DNA from: Pomacea canaliculata
Taxonomy: Eukaryota; Mollusca; Gastropoda; Architaenioglossa; Ampullariidae
Assembly: GCF_003073045.1 (NCBI RefSeq)
Contig: NC_037593.1
Location: forward strand, 8,237,525-8,301,524
Direction: 5' to 3'
Length of the DNA: 64,000 nt
The position numbers and the translations under genes were made by a program. Below the pieces are notes generated by a model, which was given only the letters and a program-made list of their open reading frames with translations, did no database searches and was not told the origin of the DNA. Within the stretch, counting starts at the first letter, position 1. Each line of letters starts with the position of its first letter. Below, in pieces: positions 25,306-40,600 of this stretch.

Positions 25306-25311
25306 AATAAA
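25306..25311 (+). promoter_or_regulatory. Candidate SART3 polyadenylation signal
   Basis: An AATAAA lies 300 nt past the SART3 stop codon, in a T/A-rich 3' region. An earlier AATAAA-containing stretch follows the poly-T run near 25177. Either could be used. Both lie before the end of the convergent SMPD4 gene. Confidence 0.45.
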
Positions 25312-25625
25312 TTGATCAGTTAAAAGCAAGCCATTCTTTTGTGGGTATACAATTAATAAGTGACATCATTCAGTTCACATAGGTATACAAATGGCAGCAG
25401 TACACTTGGCCTTTGTTACAGAGACATACATACTAAATATGTTTATGCAGAAGGGCAAACCAATGTTCAAGTTTTGAAAATGCTGAAGGTTTTCCTGGTG
25501 AAAGCAAGTACTGCACATGTAAAAGTGTTTCAAATTATACAACAGGTAATAAGCACCATATTCTTAAAAAGAATCCTGCTGACAAATGTCCCTTAGATTC
25601 AAGAGCTGCCAGTTTGACTTGTGTG

Positions 25626-28600
25626 TTATCTGGAGTAGCTTGTGGCAGCACGCAACATTCCATACAGAGCAAAGACACACCCAAGGAAGAAAATGAAGCC
25701 TATTGGTCCAGTGCCAAGCCACATGTGAGTGATCACATAGAGGATGCCCAGTAAAAACAGGTTCTGGTAGGCAGCCAAGAATCGCAGGCTGACACGTGGC
25801 CGTCGCAGACGCATTGCTGTCTCTCGTGATACTGGAGATTGGATTGGCTGTGAAGGGGCGATTGGTGGCGCAAGGAAGACTTTGGCAACACGACCCAGAA
25901 AATCTGGCCGCTCATAAAGCTGCAAGATCTGCTTTTCAAACTGAAAGTGGGAAAAGAGAAAAATAATAAATGCTATGTGGATATAAAAACAAAATTCTAA
26001 CTTTAATCTAAATGTTGTATTCAGGTTTGCCTGTAAAATATGCATCAATTTTAGCTCTTTTGATAAAAAAACAAAACAGAAAAAACAACCCAAACTATAA
26101 AAGATAATATAAAGCCGTGAGGTATCTGACTTTTTCAAAAATATTTACATACTGTATGACAATTTTACCCAAATAATCTGTTATTGCAGGTAGGACACTA
26201 TAATGGTCACAAATGACACAGGTGGAAATGACTGCTATCCATGATCAAGAAAAAAATAGCTACAACATGTAGAACACAATCCAGAATGATTCTAACATAT
26301 TCTGTTAACCATGTTTAATGTGAACAAGTCACATAACGTAGTTTAAGGTGCTCTCTTTCCTAAGCAAATTCGCGCATTTACGGTCAAAGGGAAGTAAGTG
26401 CTGGCAAAATATTTTCCCCATTGGAAATCACAGTTGCTCCCCTTTATGAAAAAAAAAAAATATATATATTAATCGTTTCCCAAACCACCATTTGCACCAA
26501 CACACTGGTCCCAGCTATTACTGACACGACTTTTGGTCGCTCCCTGTTAATGCAAAAATGGCCAAAACATTAGTTCTGCATGTTAAGAAATATTTATCTT
26601 AGGCATACCAAAGTGCCAAAAGAAGGTAAAAATATCTGCACGTATAAAGGAAGAAAAAAAAAATGTTGAAGTCTGTACATCACTTACATTATTATTGATG
26701 ATGGTGCAAATGTGAAAAAGCAAGCGGACCAGCACGGCATTTTCATAGCTACAGATAGGCTGCATATCTGGATCACCCAGCTGCCAGTTCTGGAAATGCC
26801 GCAAGTTGTTGATGACCTGCAGAGGATTTATTGAATGGCGTTAGTATGTTGCATAACTGTTTTCATGAGTTTTATAAATTTCTGCATCAGTTGCTAACTT
26901 CAATGGATTGTTAAAAAACGCTCTTCTTTTCTGTGTACCCTGTTAACTGAAGATACCATAGCCCCTTGATGCTGAATAAACATTGATGTGTTTTATGCCA
27001 AGCCAGCAACTAAGGCTACGTCACACAAAGCAGCCAGCCCTGTAAACAGATGCCATATGCAAAGTAATAACAACGTGTCCGAGACAAGATCTGAACCTAA
27101 GAAAATCCTTACTGTTTTGGTGACAGGCACTAACCGCTGTGTCTCCAAGCTGCCCGCTTTAATTCAGAGCACCCAACTTTATTTACGTAAGTTGAGGTTG
27201 ATACAGACCTGGTATTTGCCAAACGGTGTCAGCTTTGGTCCAGTCTCCGTCAGCTCGTGATCTGGCAAGCCATCATCTTCATCCAGTGTGGAGTCATTGG
27301 CCAAACTGTGAGTTCCCTCATAGCTACAGAATCCCTCAGGCTTACGCAACTGTAAAGCAGTTATTATGCATGAGCAACTACATCTGTGTCAAAGGGAGAG
27401 AAAAAACCACAGCAGACAATGGCTACTCAATGACATTTCAAGAAAAAGCATAAACTTAATCTCTGGAGACCCACAACAATATCAATACCTGTTTAAGGCA
27501 CACCATTTAGTAAGTTTCCCTTGGACACATTTCCTGATAATAAGAGGCTGAAGTTAACATAATTCAGAGCTCAAAATGCTCTAAGATTGAATAAGAGAGA
27601 CAAAGCAGTGTTCTATACCCTTATATGTGTGTTGGTACAGATTTCAAGAAAGAAATGAGCTACTTTGTGTAAAATATTGATATATGCCTAATCAGTCCAC
27701 CATCTTGTAGCAGTCACAAAGTACATTACTGAAATCTGTGGTCCGTCTTCTAAGCAAAATTGTTTTCCAATCAAAACTTAGTCAACCACCCTCCAAGGTA
27801 CCTGAAAGATGGTCTTAGAGACAGTATCACATGGTCAAGGCAAACCAGCTTGCACATCTTCACTATTGCCAGAAGTGGCATATGAGGATGGCAACTGCTT
27901 CATGCAAAGTCACTGGCCATGCATTTTATGTAGAAGGTTGTCACACTGTCATATGCACATTCAAAACATAAAAGGAAAACAGATCATTTTTCTTTTATGA
28001 GGGCTTTCCCGCCCAGAATAAAGGCTCTACTTGTTTGAGAGCTGACAAAACTTCTTGCAGTGAGATGACATGACTACGCCAAGGTGATGGTCTGTATTTT
28101 GTCATGTTGGCTGTGGTGTGTCCATGCTGTCTCAAGCAGCACCATGGTGTTACCCTCACACATTCTTCTGTGCAGCACTGGCCAGCCTGGTCTCCTGTTG
28201 CTCTGTCTTCAAACATGCTTTTAATTGGACCCGAGCCTGATGGCTGCCCAGTGTCTTGACAGAGGTACCTAGCACTCCCGCATGCTGTTTTCCCAGAATC
28301 TACAAATTTCCACCCCAGCCAGGCTTGACACAGGTTGAGCCTAACACGGCTTGCAAATGAGACCTAGGAAATCATGTGAGCCTTCACCTGTCCAGCATCT
28401 CATGTGTGGGGTGGGGAAGGGGGGCTTTGAATACAAGTTTACTGACATGACACCCAACCCCTTCTATACTCTGACCATGACAGAGATATGGAGCAGTTTT
28501 CCTAGACAATTTAAGATAAGATAAGATAAGATAATACTTTATTAATCCCTAGCGGGCAATTCAGCAATTCAATTTGTCTCAAAACATCTTGATTTTATTT

Positions 28601-31600
28601 CCTTATCAACATAACCCATATCTCACATCTCAAGATGGGGCCTATGAGACTTGTATATGAGGCTTGCATGCATACAGTATTTCTGCCTCTATTCATATCA
28701 TATTTCTTCAGCAAAGTTTTGATGACATGTTACTTTTGGGTCAAACTGCCTATTGCATGGTGAACAATATTTGTCTCTGGATACATGATGTTATTTACTG
28801 ATGTTACAAATAGAAGACTCAAGTAACTTACCTTAAAGATGTTACAGATGTTTCCAACAGCATGCTCTAGGTACAGTGCAACACGTTTTGTGTCAACTCC
28901 ATCTACCTTGTCATCAGAGAAGAGCCAAGACCATAACCAACAGCCTGACTGCTGATGTACAGTAACATTTTTGATTGAGGCTTGCAATGCTGTCTGTGCT
29001 TGAAGAATCTTCTGCATGATGTCATTCATCTGGAACACAAGATGCTGTATGAAATACATAAAGCTGCACTGTCAACATGTGATATGCACAGACTGCTGGG
29101 GTGAGAACAGTTTGCTACTGCTGTTCTTGGATGTCAGAGCTTAGGCTCTCTGCAGTTGGACCAAATTAGGTGTAGCTACAGCCTCTCTTATAAGGCAATG
29201 CTAGTAAGAACTATAATCCAAGTTTCACAGAAATATATATTTTGCTGAAAAATTCTTGAACGTGCATTAGTGTTGCCCACTTCTCCTCCCTATTTTACAA
29301 CAGCACTTAAGAATAAGCAAGTGTGACATTTTCTTTCCTTCTGAGAAAAACCAAATATGTGAAAATTTTGAAGGAAGATTTCAAAGGAGAAGCTACAGAG
29401 AAATCACTTCATTTTTGATGATATGAAGGAGTACAACCCCAAAGTGAAACAGTCTAATGATATCTTTAGGTTCATATTTGTGAAATAATTGTCATTATGT
29501 TTACGAAATAATTTTCAATATTTTTGTGAAAAGATTGTCGATTATGTTTATGAAGGAATTGTCATTATGTTTTGGACCATTCCACTTTTTGTGTATCAGT
29601 ATACACATTCTTTTTAAAAAAAATTTATTGTTATTCAAAATAATCCACTTAGTTTTGATTTACTTAGTTTCTGAGGAGAAACTAAAACAAACAAACAAAA
29701 CAATTAAAAAATAAAGAAAAAGGAAAAACTGGCAGTACTTACAACAAGACGAATATTGTCTGAAAAGAGAGGATGATAATGAAATCCAGAAACCTCCATA
29801 TCAGTCAGATGTGGAGGCAATGTAAAGACAGCAGGCTGATAGTGGCTACTTGATAAGTAGCTCCCCCCAAGTTCTGCGGTGCGATTAAGTGGTATTTCCA
29901 TTCCATGCAGCAGCTCATTTTCAGCTGTGGCAAATCAAAATATTTCAATCAAAATTACAGTTCACTGTAACGTTGGACAATGTGTAAGGAGACAAGTTGG
30001 AGAATAAGCACAACCCAAATTGGAGAATATATAATAATTCAGGATGGAAAATAGTCATGATTAACTGAACCCCATAAAGCAATACAATAATGTTGTTAAG
30101 CATGTATGCTGAACTCTAAAAACTTGCGGAAACTTTTGGGAATTTTTGCAAGTTTGAAAGTCATTTTTCCAAAGGGCATGAATGTATAGCTGTGTAATTT
30201 TTCCATACATATATGTAATTTTCTGTGTCAAAGCTACTAAATTTAACTCAAATGATCTAATAATGCACATTTAAAGCAGTGCAAGGGACTAATAAATTTA
30301 AAGATCTGAATATTGGTGAAAGGATTTACTTAAATAATAAAAAAAAAGGTATTGGTATCACAGGACTAGGTTTAGGAAGACAGCACTTACGTACTAACGT
30401 TTTACATATAAAATGCAATAACTTTACTTGTGGACTAAGAGACATCAACATTATAAGCATCCGGATATGCCCTACATAAAAATATTCTAGTCCCAAAAAC
30501 ACAAACTCAAAAAAACAAAAACAAACACAAAAAAATCTACTTGGCTTCATAAAACTGTGGCATCCTTTTAAAAATTAAAGGAATACATTTTTCCTCACCT
30601 TTTAAAATCAAGCTTGCCAAATTTGGTGTACTGAAGACCTAAAACAAACCAGTCCCACTTTGTAAGACTTAAATTTAAAACATGCATTCTTAATCGACAT
30701 AAATTACAATTTTAACCAGCAGGACTGGTTTCTGGATGATATGCATTGATTCATTTCACAGGCTTAATGGAATGTGCTAAAACAGAGGGGTATGGGAAGA
30801 TCTGTAAGACTCCTTTCAGAAAAATGGTAGATACCCATTAACTGTAATTTTCGCAACCGTAAGAGTGTTAAGAAACTTCTTCCTTCAGTATAACGGCAGA
30901 TAACTGGTTAAATAATTCCAATGAAACCAACCCTCTTACTCAGTTAAGACATAGAACCAGCAGGGCATATTTAATTTAATCCTCATGCCATGAAAACAAA
31001 TAAATTTTAAGGTAGATAACTCTACACAGAATTTCACTAATGAATGCTGCAGTTTTTTCCCCCTAGAAAGATATCTCTTGGCTAGGAAATCTTCAAAACA
31101 GCTGCAGATTGAGTTGCTGATCATCAGCAAATAGTATTTCAGTAAGACAGAACCGAGTTCAAGGTCGCATGACACAAAACATTAGCAGTGAGCAATACCT
31201 TTGTGACTCTGAACAGCATGTATGCACTCTGTGGAGATGTTAGGTCCATGCGGTATACACGAGGCAAAAACTCCTGGAATAGAACAGTGTAGAACAGCAG
31301 GTTGTCTTCAATAAACTGGTCCCTGAGAAAAAACACACAAACACACAACAATGTACATGAGGCATGTATGCCTTCTTCATAATCATCAGCTTGAAACAAT
31401 TTATTCACATCATGTACAGCCTCAGCACAATTCTCGCACATCAGATACAACCTCAGTACTATTCTCACATACAATGCTCACACATCATGTATAACCTCAG
31501 CACATTTCTCCTGCATGTACAACAGCATAATTTTCACACATGCACAACCACAGCACAATTTTCACAACTTCACCATATTCACACATCACGAACAACCTCA

Positions 31601-34600
31601 GAGCAATGTTCACATATTATGTACAACCTCACCGTTCTATTCACTCATTATGTACTCACTCTCACAACTGACTACAATTTTCCCCTACTGCAGACCAATT
31701 TCCTCAGTATGACAATTTTCATACATCACATACCCATTTATACAGCACCACACGCAATTGGTGCACATGACTTGCACATTCCCAAAGCAGAATAAAATTT
31801 TCACATATCATATCGCCATACTCTTGGCTCTAAATTGACTGTTGAAAGTTTTTACCAGCATAACATTGTTTAATTCATCCAAAAATAAAAATTTTACAAT
31901 CTCTGTACACTGAATCATTCGATTATAGCCTTGCACTACCACTCACTACAGGTTATAAATTGTTCGTTGTAAAATATTATAAAATTTTATCTCCAAAGCT
32001 AGAGCTTCTTATTTTCTTTTCAATAAGACACTTCCCACATGCAGCAGGAAAGTATATGAAACTGGTGTTTGCCATCACAGTGGGAACATTCACACTACCA
32101 CGTTCCTCCTTTTTTGCAGATGCTGTCACAACATTTATAGATAGAAAAATACCATGTCTGCAGCAGGGGAAATATGACACAAGAGTAACAGATATGACAC
32201 CAGAACTGACCATTTTTCATGTATATGCTGCTCTAGTTTTTCACGCTCTGTCTGCAGCAAGGACTTGCTGTTCTTGAAGTGACTGATATCTGTGTAACGC
32301 CAAGGTTGGATGTAGCTAAGCCATGTCTCAAGCACCTATCAGAAACAAAATTCTTAAAATAGGTAACTCCTCAAAGGATAAAAACAAAGAAAATGAAAAA
32401 AAACGAGCAGAAATTTCCCCACCATACCCACTGAAGTCTTAAAGTTGTAATCTTTAAAAGTAATTAAAACTAACAATATTTAATAACCCTAAATAACAGT
32501 ATTTGTTTAACACTGATAATTCCAAAATGAAAATGTCTATGTATTATTTCTTTTGACTTATAGTTAGGAGTAGAGAAATCAAAATAAAAAAGCCTTATAA
32601 CATTATACAAGTATTTGAACCATCTGCGTTGCAAATTTGCCTGCTGTTACTTCTGGTGTGAAAGCAGCAAAAGTTTCCACTGGGGCAGCAAAAGTAATTT
32701 TCTTCCCAGAAAGTCATATGAAACACATCTGTTACCATTCTAGAAATAACTCACCATTCTGAAATGACAGTCAAGGGGCCAGCGATCAAAGGCATGACGT
32801 AGAAACCAGTACAATTTCTTCTGCAAAATCTGGGGAATAACTGATCTGAAATTATAAGTGTATGAATAATAATTAAAAAAAGCCAGAAAGTCAAAATTTT
32901 CTTGGCTGGGAAGATCAGTACACACTGATTAATACAATGGTACTCAATATATATCATCTTTTTTATTTCCGATTACTTTACAGAAAGCTGAAAATGGCAT
33001 ATAAGCAGAAACATGAAAGAAATCACAGAAACGGAAACTATTTTCTACCTCTTACTAAAGGATTCCATAAACACATATTATATTCCTTCACATGAGATGC
33101 ATAAAACACACAGCAAAGATAAATCCCACTTGTACTTCAGCTCAAAAAGCCATATCAAAAGTTACAAAATAGAAACTACAATCTAGTGAGTGAAGGACCA
33201 GAGTAAGTCAATAAAATGCAACAGGTTTGCTAGGTAGAAAGCATAGGCTTTGTATATTATAGTCTTCTCGTTTTTAATACAAACTGCCAGTCTGCTATTT
33301 TTGATTAACAAATGCTGCCAACAGCTGTAGAAATTTATTTTTTGCGAACTCTCTGTGAGACATTCTACAACACACATCTACGACTCTTACAGTGTGATGT
33401 CACCCTCAGTGTCAAGCACATGGTGTGATAAAAATACAACAGCCAATAGGTAGTTGTTAGATCAAATCCATGTAGGTGACTCTGCTAAGTGTCCACAGAC
33501 ATGACAAAAAAGTTATAAACAATAGCACAACCCAACGTGAAGATGATGTAAAGTGAGGACACACCTGCTTTAATATTTGTGGAGAATGGACATATACTCA
33601 AGATATGCTGACAGGGATCTGTATTGGGTCCAATACTTTTTGTGTTGTATACCTCCCCTCTGTCTGATATTATGCCAAGCCATGCCATGTCACACATGAG
33701 TTATGCTGATGATACACAGCTTAGTCAGCTCCACTTACTGAACTCTCTTGACTACTCACATGGACAGAGGAATGCATCGATAATGCAAAGTCCTGGATGC
33801 CCCAAAACAGACTGCAACTAAACGACGATAAGACTGAACAGCTACTTACTTGTCCAAAGAAATTTTTAAGTCATCCTTCTCTTCCTGTCTCTGTCTATAA
33901 ACAGCTCAACTATTCCTTTACCTACCTCTGTCCACAGCTTGGGTGTCATACAGAGTCTGACTTTTCATCAGCATATTTCTCATGACTGCAGAATTGCCTA
34001 CATTGAACTCCATAGGATCAGTACCATTCCTCATTATCTCACCACCCATGCAACTAAAACTCTAATCTGTACCTTTGTGCTGTCAAGGATGGACTACAGA
34101 CTTTTAGCTGGAATTCCCAAGTATCTTCTGGACAGACTTCAAAGGATCCAGAAGAACACTGCTCATTGCATCTGCAGACCATCTAGATACGAACACATAC
34201 CACCTATCATTTGCTCTCTTCACTGGTTGCCAGTCGTAGACCGTATAGCCTACAAAATTTTCACTTTGACTTACTCTGCCGTTTCTGGCACTGGTCCTTG
34301 GTACCTCTCCCAACTCATTCCCATCTTTACACCCGTTAAACCTCTTTGCTTATCTTCTGCGAGTCCCACTGACTAAGACAAAGACGTACGGACAGAGGTC
34401 TGTCTCCTACAAAGCCACATCAACTTGGAACAAATTACCCATCAGCCTTTGACACTGATTCTCTTACCACCTTCAAGACACATATTTTCAAAACGACGAC
34501 TTCCCTGTGACCCTGTCCTGACCATGAGCGTGCATAATGTGTTAGTAATTTACTTAGTGTATGAGTAATGTCTGCTGTAGAAGTGAATGTGTTTGTTATA

Positions 34601-37600
34601 TGTGAATATATGTGCATGGTTGTTTATGATTTAGTCTATATATATATAAACAGTTCTGAGCAAAGTTTTTTGGAAAGACGCTATATAAATCCTCATTATT
34701 ATTATTATTACTACACAAGATGCTGGTAGAGCTTAGAACTAGCATCAAGATGACTGCAGATATTTGACTGTCTGCTTTATTCTTAGTAGTTTTTACTGGA
34801 ATTTCATGCAGAAAGAAAGCATAGAAAAAAATGAAAGCAAGAGCCAATGTAGGAAAGAAAAAGTTATCTTGTACCGTTTAAAATTATCAAGAGGATTCTC
34901 CACATGATGCTGGTAAGGGGAGGAAATCATGGGCATTGCACTATTGGCAAAGTAATGCAGGTACTTGACCAGCAGACGTACTATCTTCACTTGGTTTGGG
35001 GATGGCATGAAGTGTTCCTGAAACCACACAGAGCACATCATTTGACTTGTAATCCGTTCCAGCAACACAACCTACAAAACAGGATCAGAATCTGAATTAA
35101 TAAATTGAAGGTAAGTCGTTGCCCCAGGGAACAACTGGAAATCAAGGGCAAGCAACTTTGTAATTACAAAGCATTTTCCAGATCATGCAAATACTGTGTT
35201 ATTTTACTTCACCTCAGGTGCTACAATTTTCTAACAACAGCCCTAGGGAAGCAAAGCAACAGGTGTGGTGTCTGGACACAGCTTTGTAACTCTGGAGGCT
35301 TTTCCACGATTCCCCATGTTGTCCTGAAGTTATAATGCCATAGAAATATAGGAAGGGGCTTGGCCTTATCGTTACCCTTTAAAAGTATAAGACATTTCTG
35401 CGGCACTCATAGTTTCCCACATAAGTTAAAAAGCTGGTTGGTTTGATCAGATAAGTACTTGCACCTGGTAAAGATTTTGCTGGATGGAAGATATCACTAC
35501 TTTCAAACCAGTTCAAAAATGGCTTTTTGCTTCACAGGATGTGAAATGACAACGGAATGATGGTTTGGAGTGAGAAAAGAGAACACCTCTGACTTTTGGC
35601 AATAAAAAACTAGGGATTTGGTAATTCATTTATCACCCCCCTTCTCCATCATTCCTAAATTAAAAAAGAAAAAGAAAGCAATTCTCCATCTTTAAGGTTC
35701 TTACAAAAATTCCCCTTTTAGTAAGATGTCAAAAAGCTCCAAAACATTAATCATTTAGAGCAGAATATTTAAAAGAAAAAAACAATCAAACATATTTAAT
35801 ACTGCTATCACAAAGCCCTTACTCCTTGCTGCATCATGTATTTATCACAGAGAGAGAGAGAGAGTTCATCTAAATGTACAGTTAAAATATGCAAGGATCC
35901 ATTTATGCGTGCACAAACATGTTCTCTTAAGTTTGATCACCGATGCTGGTATTTATTGGTCGAAAAGTCACTGGGGCAAGAGAAACAAAGGCACAATGTC
36001 ATGCAGTAATTAATTTCATACATATAGTACTCAGTCTATTATCAAAGTCAAGGTGCTTGCATCAAACATTTGCCAGTCCAAAGCACTAACTTCTTTTTGC
36101 ATGCTGTTGAAGCACACATGTGGCAAAGCTCTCAGCCTGTTTTTACAACATCACCAGCACACCCCAGCATCATACCCACAGCAAGACTGTGCAGCACAGC
36201 TATAAGGTATAGCCAACAATATTGCTGGTTAACTCCCAAATTTTCCCAAGCTGCTAATGTTGAGTACAAGTCAGGTACCTACATCCCTTCTCAGCAAAGC
36301 AAGCATCTGCTTCAGCTGGGAAGTTGTGGGATGGTGGTTGTGGTGGGGTGGGGGCAGGTAAAGCAGTTAACACATGGCAGGTAATGGTGGACAAAAACCC
36401 AGCCTTGCATTATGCAGAAAAAATAATCTGACATAAATGAGCCTGGGACAATAAGATTAAGGTGACCAGACGTTTCGAGGGCGAAAGCGGGACACGTGCC
36501 GATGATGGTGTCGTCACCGTCAAAGAACGCCGAAAAAAAGTGATTTTTAAAGACAACCGGGACATTTGATGGACTTGCCAGAAAGCCAGAAAGCGGGACA
36601 TTGGGCGTCCCGCCCGATTAGCAGGCGGGACACGAGGTCAAAAGCGGGACTGTCCCGCCTAAAGCGGGACGTCTGGTCACCTTAATAAGATACAAGCTAC
36701 AATATCAGATACAAGATATAAGATTTCTGAGGATGAGGATTTCATTTGAATTCTGTTCAGCATAAAAACAAGAGACACGAATACTTAAAACTTAACAAAA
36801 TATTGATAAAATAGTGTAGCTATAACCAAGAGGAAGACGAAAAAAGGGCATTTTTCAGTCTCAAGGTTCAGGTTGTGCACTGTGTCACTAAATGGAGTAA
36901 TGTGGTACCTTGGCAATCAAACTGCTCTGTGCTCAAACATTTCGATCCTCAACAAATGTTTTCAAAAGAATTCTGCTTTAATGCTCAACCACTGGCTCAG
37001 TTCTTGACTATCCTGATAAAACCTGCATGAGACACTATGACTATGTAATGCTTTGGGATGAAAAGGAAAGCATCACTTTGCATATCGATTTCACCTGTCC
37101 TGGTGCTGTGTTCACCGTCTCGTCTTTTTATTATTGTTTTAAATGTATACACACCTACATTACATATTTCATTATTGCATCCAAGAAACCTTCTTGTGAA
37201 TAAGAACAACTGAATTAAAAACAATTATTGCCATGTATGAAAGTGACATATATGCATCTGAATTAGACATTCAGTGCAGCATGGTGAAGTCAACGATATA
37301 GACAATACTGAATCATAAAAAGGATACTAAAACAGCAGCTAGTGAAAGGAGTAAAAACAGTAACAAAGCTAAGGTCTCAAATAATTGAAGAAATGAAGTA
37401 GTTATTATTTGTGTAGATAAACAAACAAATAAAAAATGGATAGCTGGAAACATTTTACATACTGTAGATTTTGGATTATACGAAGCAATCCTCCCTTCCC
37501 ACTCCACTTGCCCCACTAGCTTCAAACCCTGCAGCTAAAACTGCGATGTGGCTTCTTCGTGGATTTTTCAGATTTCAATTACTTTTTCTATGAGCTCCAA

Positions 37601-40600
37601 AGTGTTAACTGTTAACATTGTTACAGTGTTAACTGTTCATGTTTTTAAATTAAATCCAAGTCGCATACAATTGAAGCATTCAGATCAGTTGATGAAGCAC
37701 ACACCCTCATCATACTGAAAATGAGATGAAATGCCTATGGTGCAGCTATCAAGTTGTATATATTTGCAGCTTATAAACCAGTTCAGCTTTGTTGGTGGGT
37801 GCTGGAACCAATTAAATACATCTAAATTATTTATGGGAAAAAACTACTCAGCAGTTGATTAGCCTTTTCCAGAACACACTGTGATTGAGTGTCGAAGTAC
37901 CTCTATATTTTGGGTAACTTGTTTGTCAAATATGTTGAGGCATGCAGAATATTTTTTCTTGCATGATCTTACCATGATGAACCTCATCAAAACTGATGCT
38001 CCACATACATTTATTCGAGAACAAAATAACCAATGCACTAAAAAATCTTAGAATTGCAGCCTACTGAAACAGAAGTATTACTTCCTGTAAAATTTCTGTA
38101 TCATAAAGTTATATTAGTGATTAAACTGTATTTGCTTGACACAGTTTTAGATGCTTTTTCACCAAGAATACATAAATCCTCAAAAATTTTTTTACACCTC
38201 AAGCCATCAGTTATTAGGTCAAGGCCATGCTTATATCCTGATATACAAATAATGGGGACAAAAAGTAAAGGTCTAGAAAAGAGCAATATTTTTCTTAGAA
38301 GAATCAAAGTTTAGAATCTAATATATATCACCTTTTGGAAAGGTGTGTTTCAGCAAGCAAGTAGATAAAAAAGAAATAACTTTGCTGTTAATACATTCTG
38401 CTGAAGGTGCTATTTACTTCATGCACTGAAAATATAGTTACACCAAAAGCCTTGTTTTATGAGCCAACAATATTAAGGAGTATCTATGCAAAACCCCAAA
38501 ACTGATGCCAATGTAAGCAAATATACTTACAAACAAGTAGCTAAATGGATCAGACTTCAGGCAATGGTGCTTTAGGGGGAGGAAACAATAAAATCAAAGA
38601 CAACAGCAATCCTTTAAACAGTGCTAGCACAAAAGTAATATGACTGATGCTTAAATATAAATGTACAGGAAGAAATGTTAATAGTCATTACATTTCAAAC
38701 CAGAAGATTTAGGGTTTTCTTTATTCTCTTTTGATTATACATGTACACTGCATGTTTCTGAGAACTATAAGATCTGTAGCCTAAAAAACATTTACATACA
38801 GACAATATTATGTTTTCTATATTTATTATTCACAGTTGTTCAGTAAGTTTTGCATGATTAATGTTTCACAAGGCCAATAAGACTATAATGATATGCCAGA
38901 AGCTCGACTGCTGTTGTTCCACCTTCACTTCCATCTGTGTCAGATATAGTTTACACCTTTTACTATCTCTGTCCACAGCTTGGGTGTCATTCAGAGTCTG
39001 ACTTTTCATCAGCATATTTCTCATGTCTGCAGAATTGCTTACCTTGAACTTTGTAGGATCAGTACCATTTGTCACTATCTCACCACTAATGCAACTAAAA
39101 CTCTAATCTGTACCTTTGTGTTATCAAGGATGGAATATTGTAATACTCTTTTAGTTGGAATTCCTAAGTATCTTCTGGACAGATTTCACAGGATCCAGAA
39201 TACTGCTGCTCACCTCATCTGTAGACCATCTAGATACGAACACATATCACCTATCATTCACTCTCTTCACCAGCTGCCAATAGTAGACCGTATAGCCTGC
39301 AAACTTTCCACTTTGACTTACTCTATCATTTTTGGCACTGGTCCTTAGTGCCTCTCTGAACTCATTCCCGTCTATACACCTGTTCAACCTCTTTGCTCAT
39401 CTTCTGACACCAAGCTTCTGTGAGTCCCACTAAGACGTATGGACAGAAGTCTGTCTCCTACAAAGCCACATCAACTTGGAACGAATTACCCATCAGCCTT
39501 TGTCATTCTGATTGTCTTACCACACATAACTTAACCAAACCAAACTTAAGACACATCTTTTCAGAATGACTTCACTGTGACCCTGTCCTGACCATGAGCG
39601 TGCATAATGTCTGTATTTACTTTGTGTATGTGTGGCATCTGTAGTAGGAATGAGCATGTCTGTTATATGCTAATATGGGTGGGCGGTTGTTTATGATCTA
39701 GTCTATATATGGTTTATGTAAAGCGCTCTGAGCAAAAGTTTTTGGAAGGGTGCTATATAAATCCTCATTATTATTATTTGTAGATACACTGTACTAAGTA
39801 TCCTTCTTCTTACCCCCTAAATGACAAGCTGGGTCTGGGGACACAGAACTAGACAGATAGTTGCATAGGAACAGAAACAGACTTATTTTGAGAACTGTAG
39901 CAGAACATATCAAAACAAGTAAAAATAACAGAAACACTAATGCATGAGAGAAAGTAACACTACACTAAGGGATGCTGCCCACAGCTATATCAGTCTTTTC
40001 AAAAGTACCAAAACCAGATTTTTAGTTGAATACCAACATTTGAAAAAGTAAAGCCAGAAAATTATTTGGAAAATAATTAACGGATGCACCCAAGAAAAGC
40101 AAAGAAAAGCTTTTAGCTTCCCACCTACCACCCAAAGAAAAAATAAATAAAATAAAAAATGTGATTTTCATATAATAAACACATTTTTATAAACGCACCA
40201 TCACATACCTGTCTTTTATTACTATATTAATTAATCTTACACTAACCTATGATGAAGTTCCCAAAAGCTGCACAATAGGTACTAATTATTCACGGGTTAA
40301 GATTAAAGGTGATTCTATTGGTATAAATAAATATGCTGTTTCAATGCTTTGGCAATACACATACTTTGAAATTATTTCAATTCCAGTAGTATGTTAAATA
40401 ACTGGTTAAATAAGTACTTAATAATAGTTAGGATATAATAATAGAGAAGAGGTATCAAGTTATATACATATGGTTTAAGTCAGAAATGTCTTACTAACAC
40501 CATACATATGCTTAATGCTATTGGCGACTTCTTCCTATTTTAAAACAGACACATCATCGCACACTAAACGTGTAAAAAACAGAAATAATGCTAATTTTAA

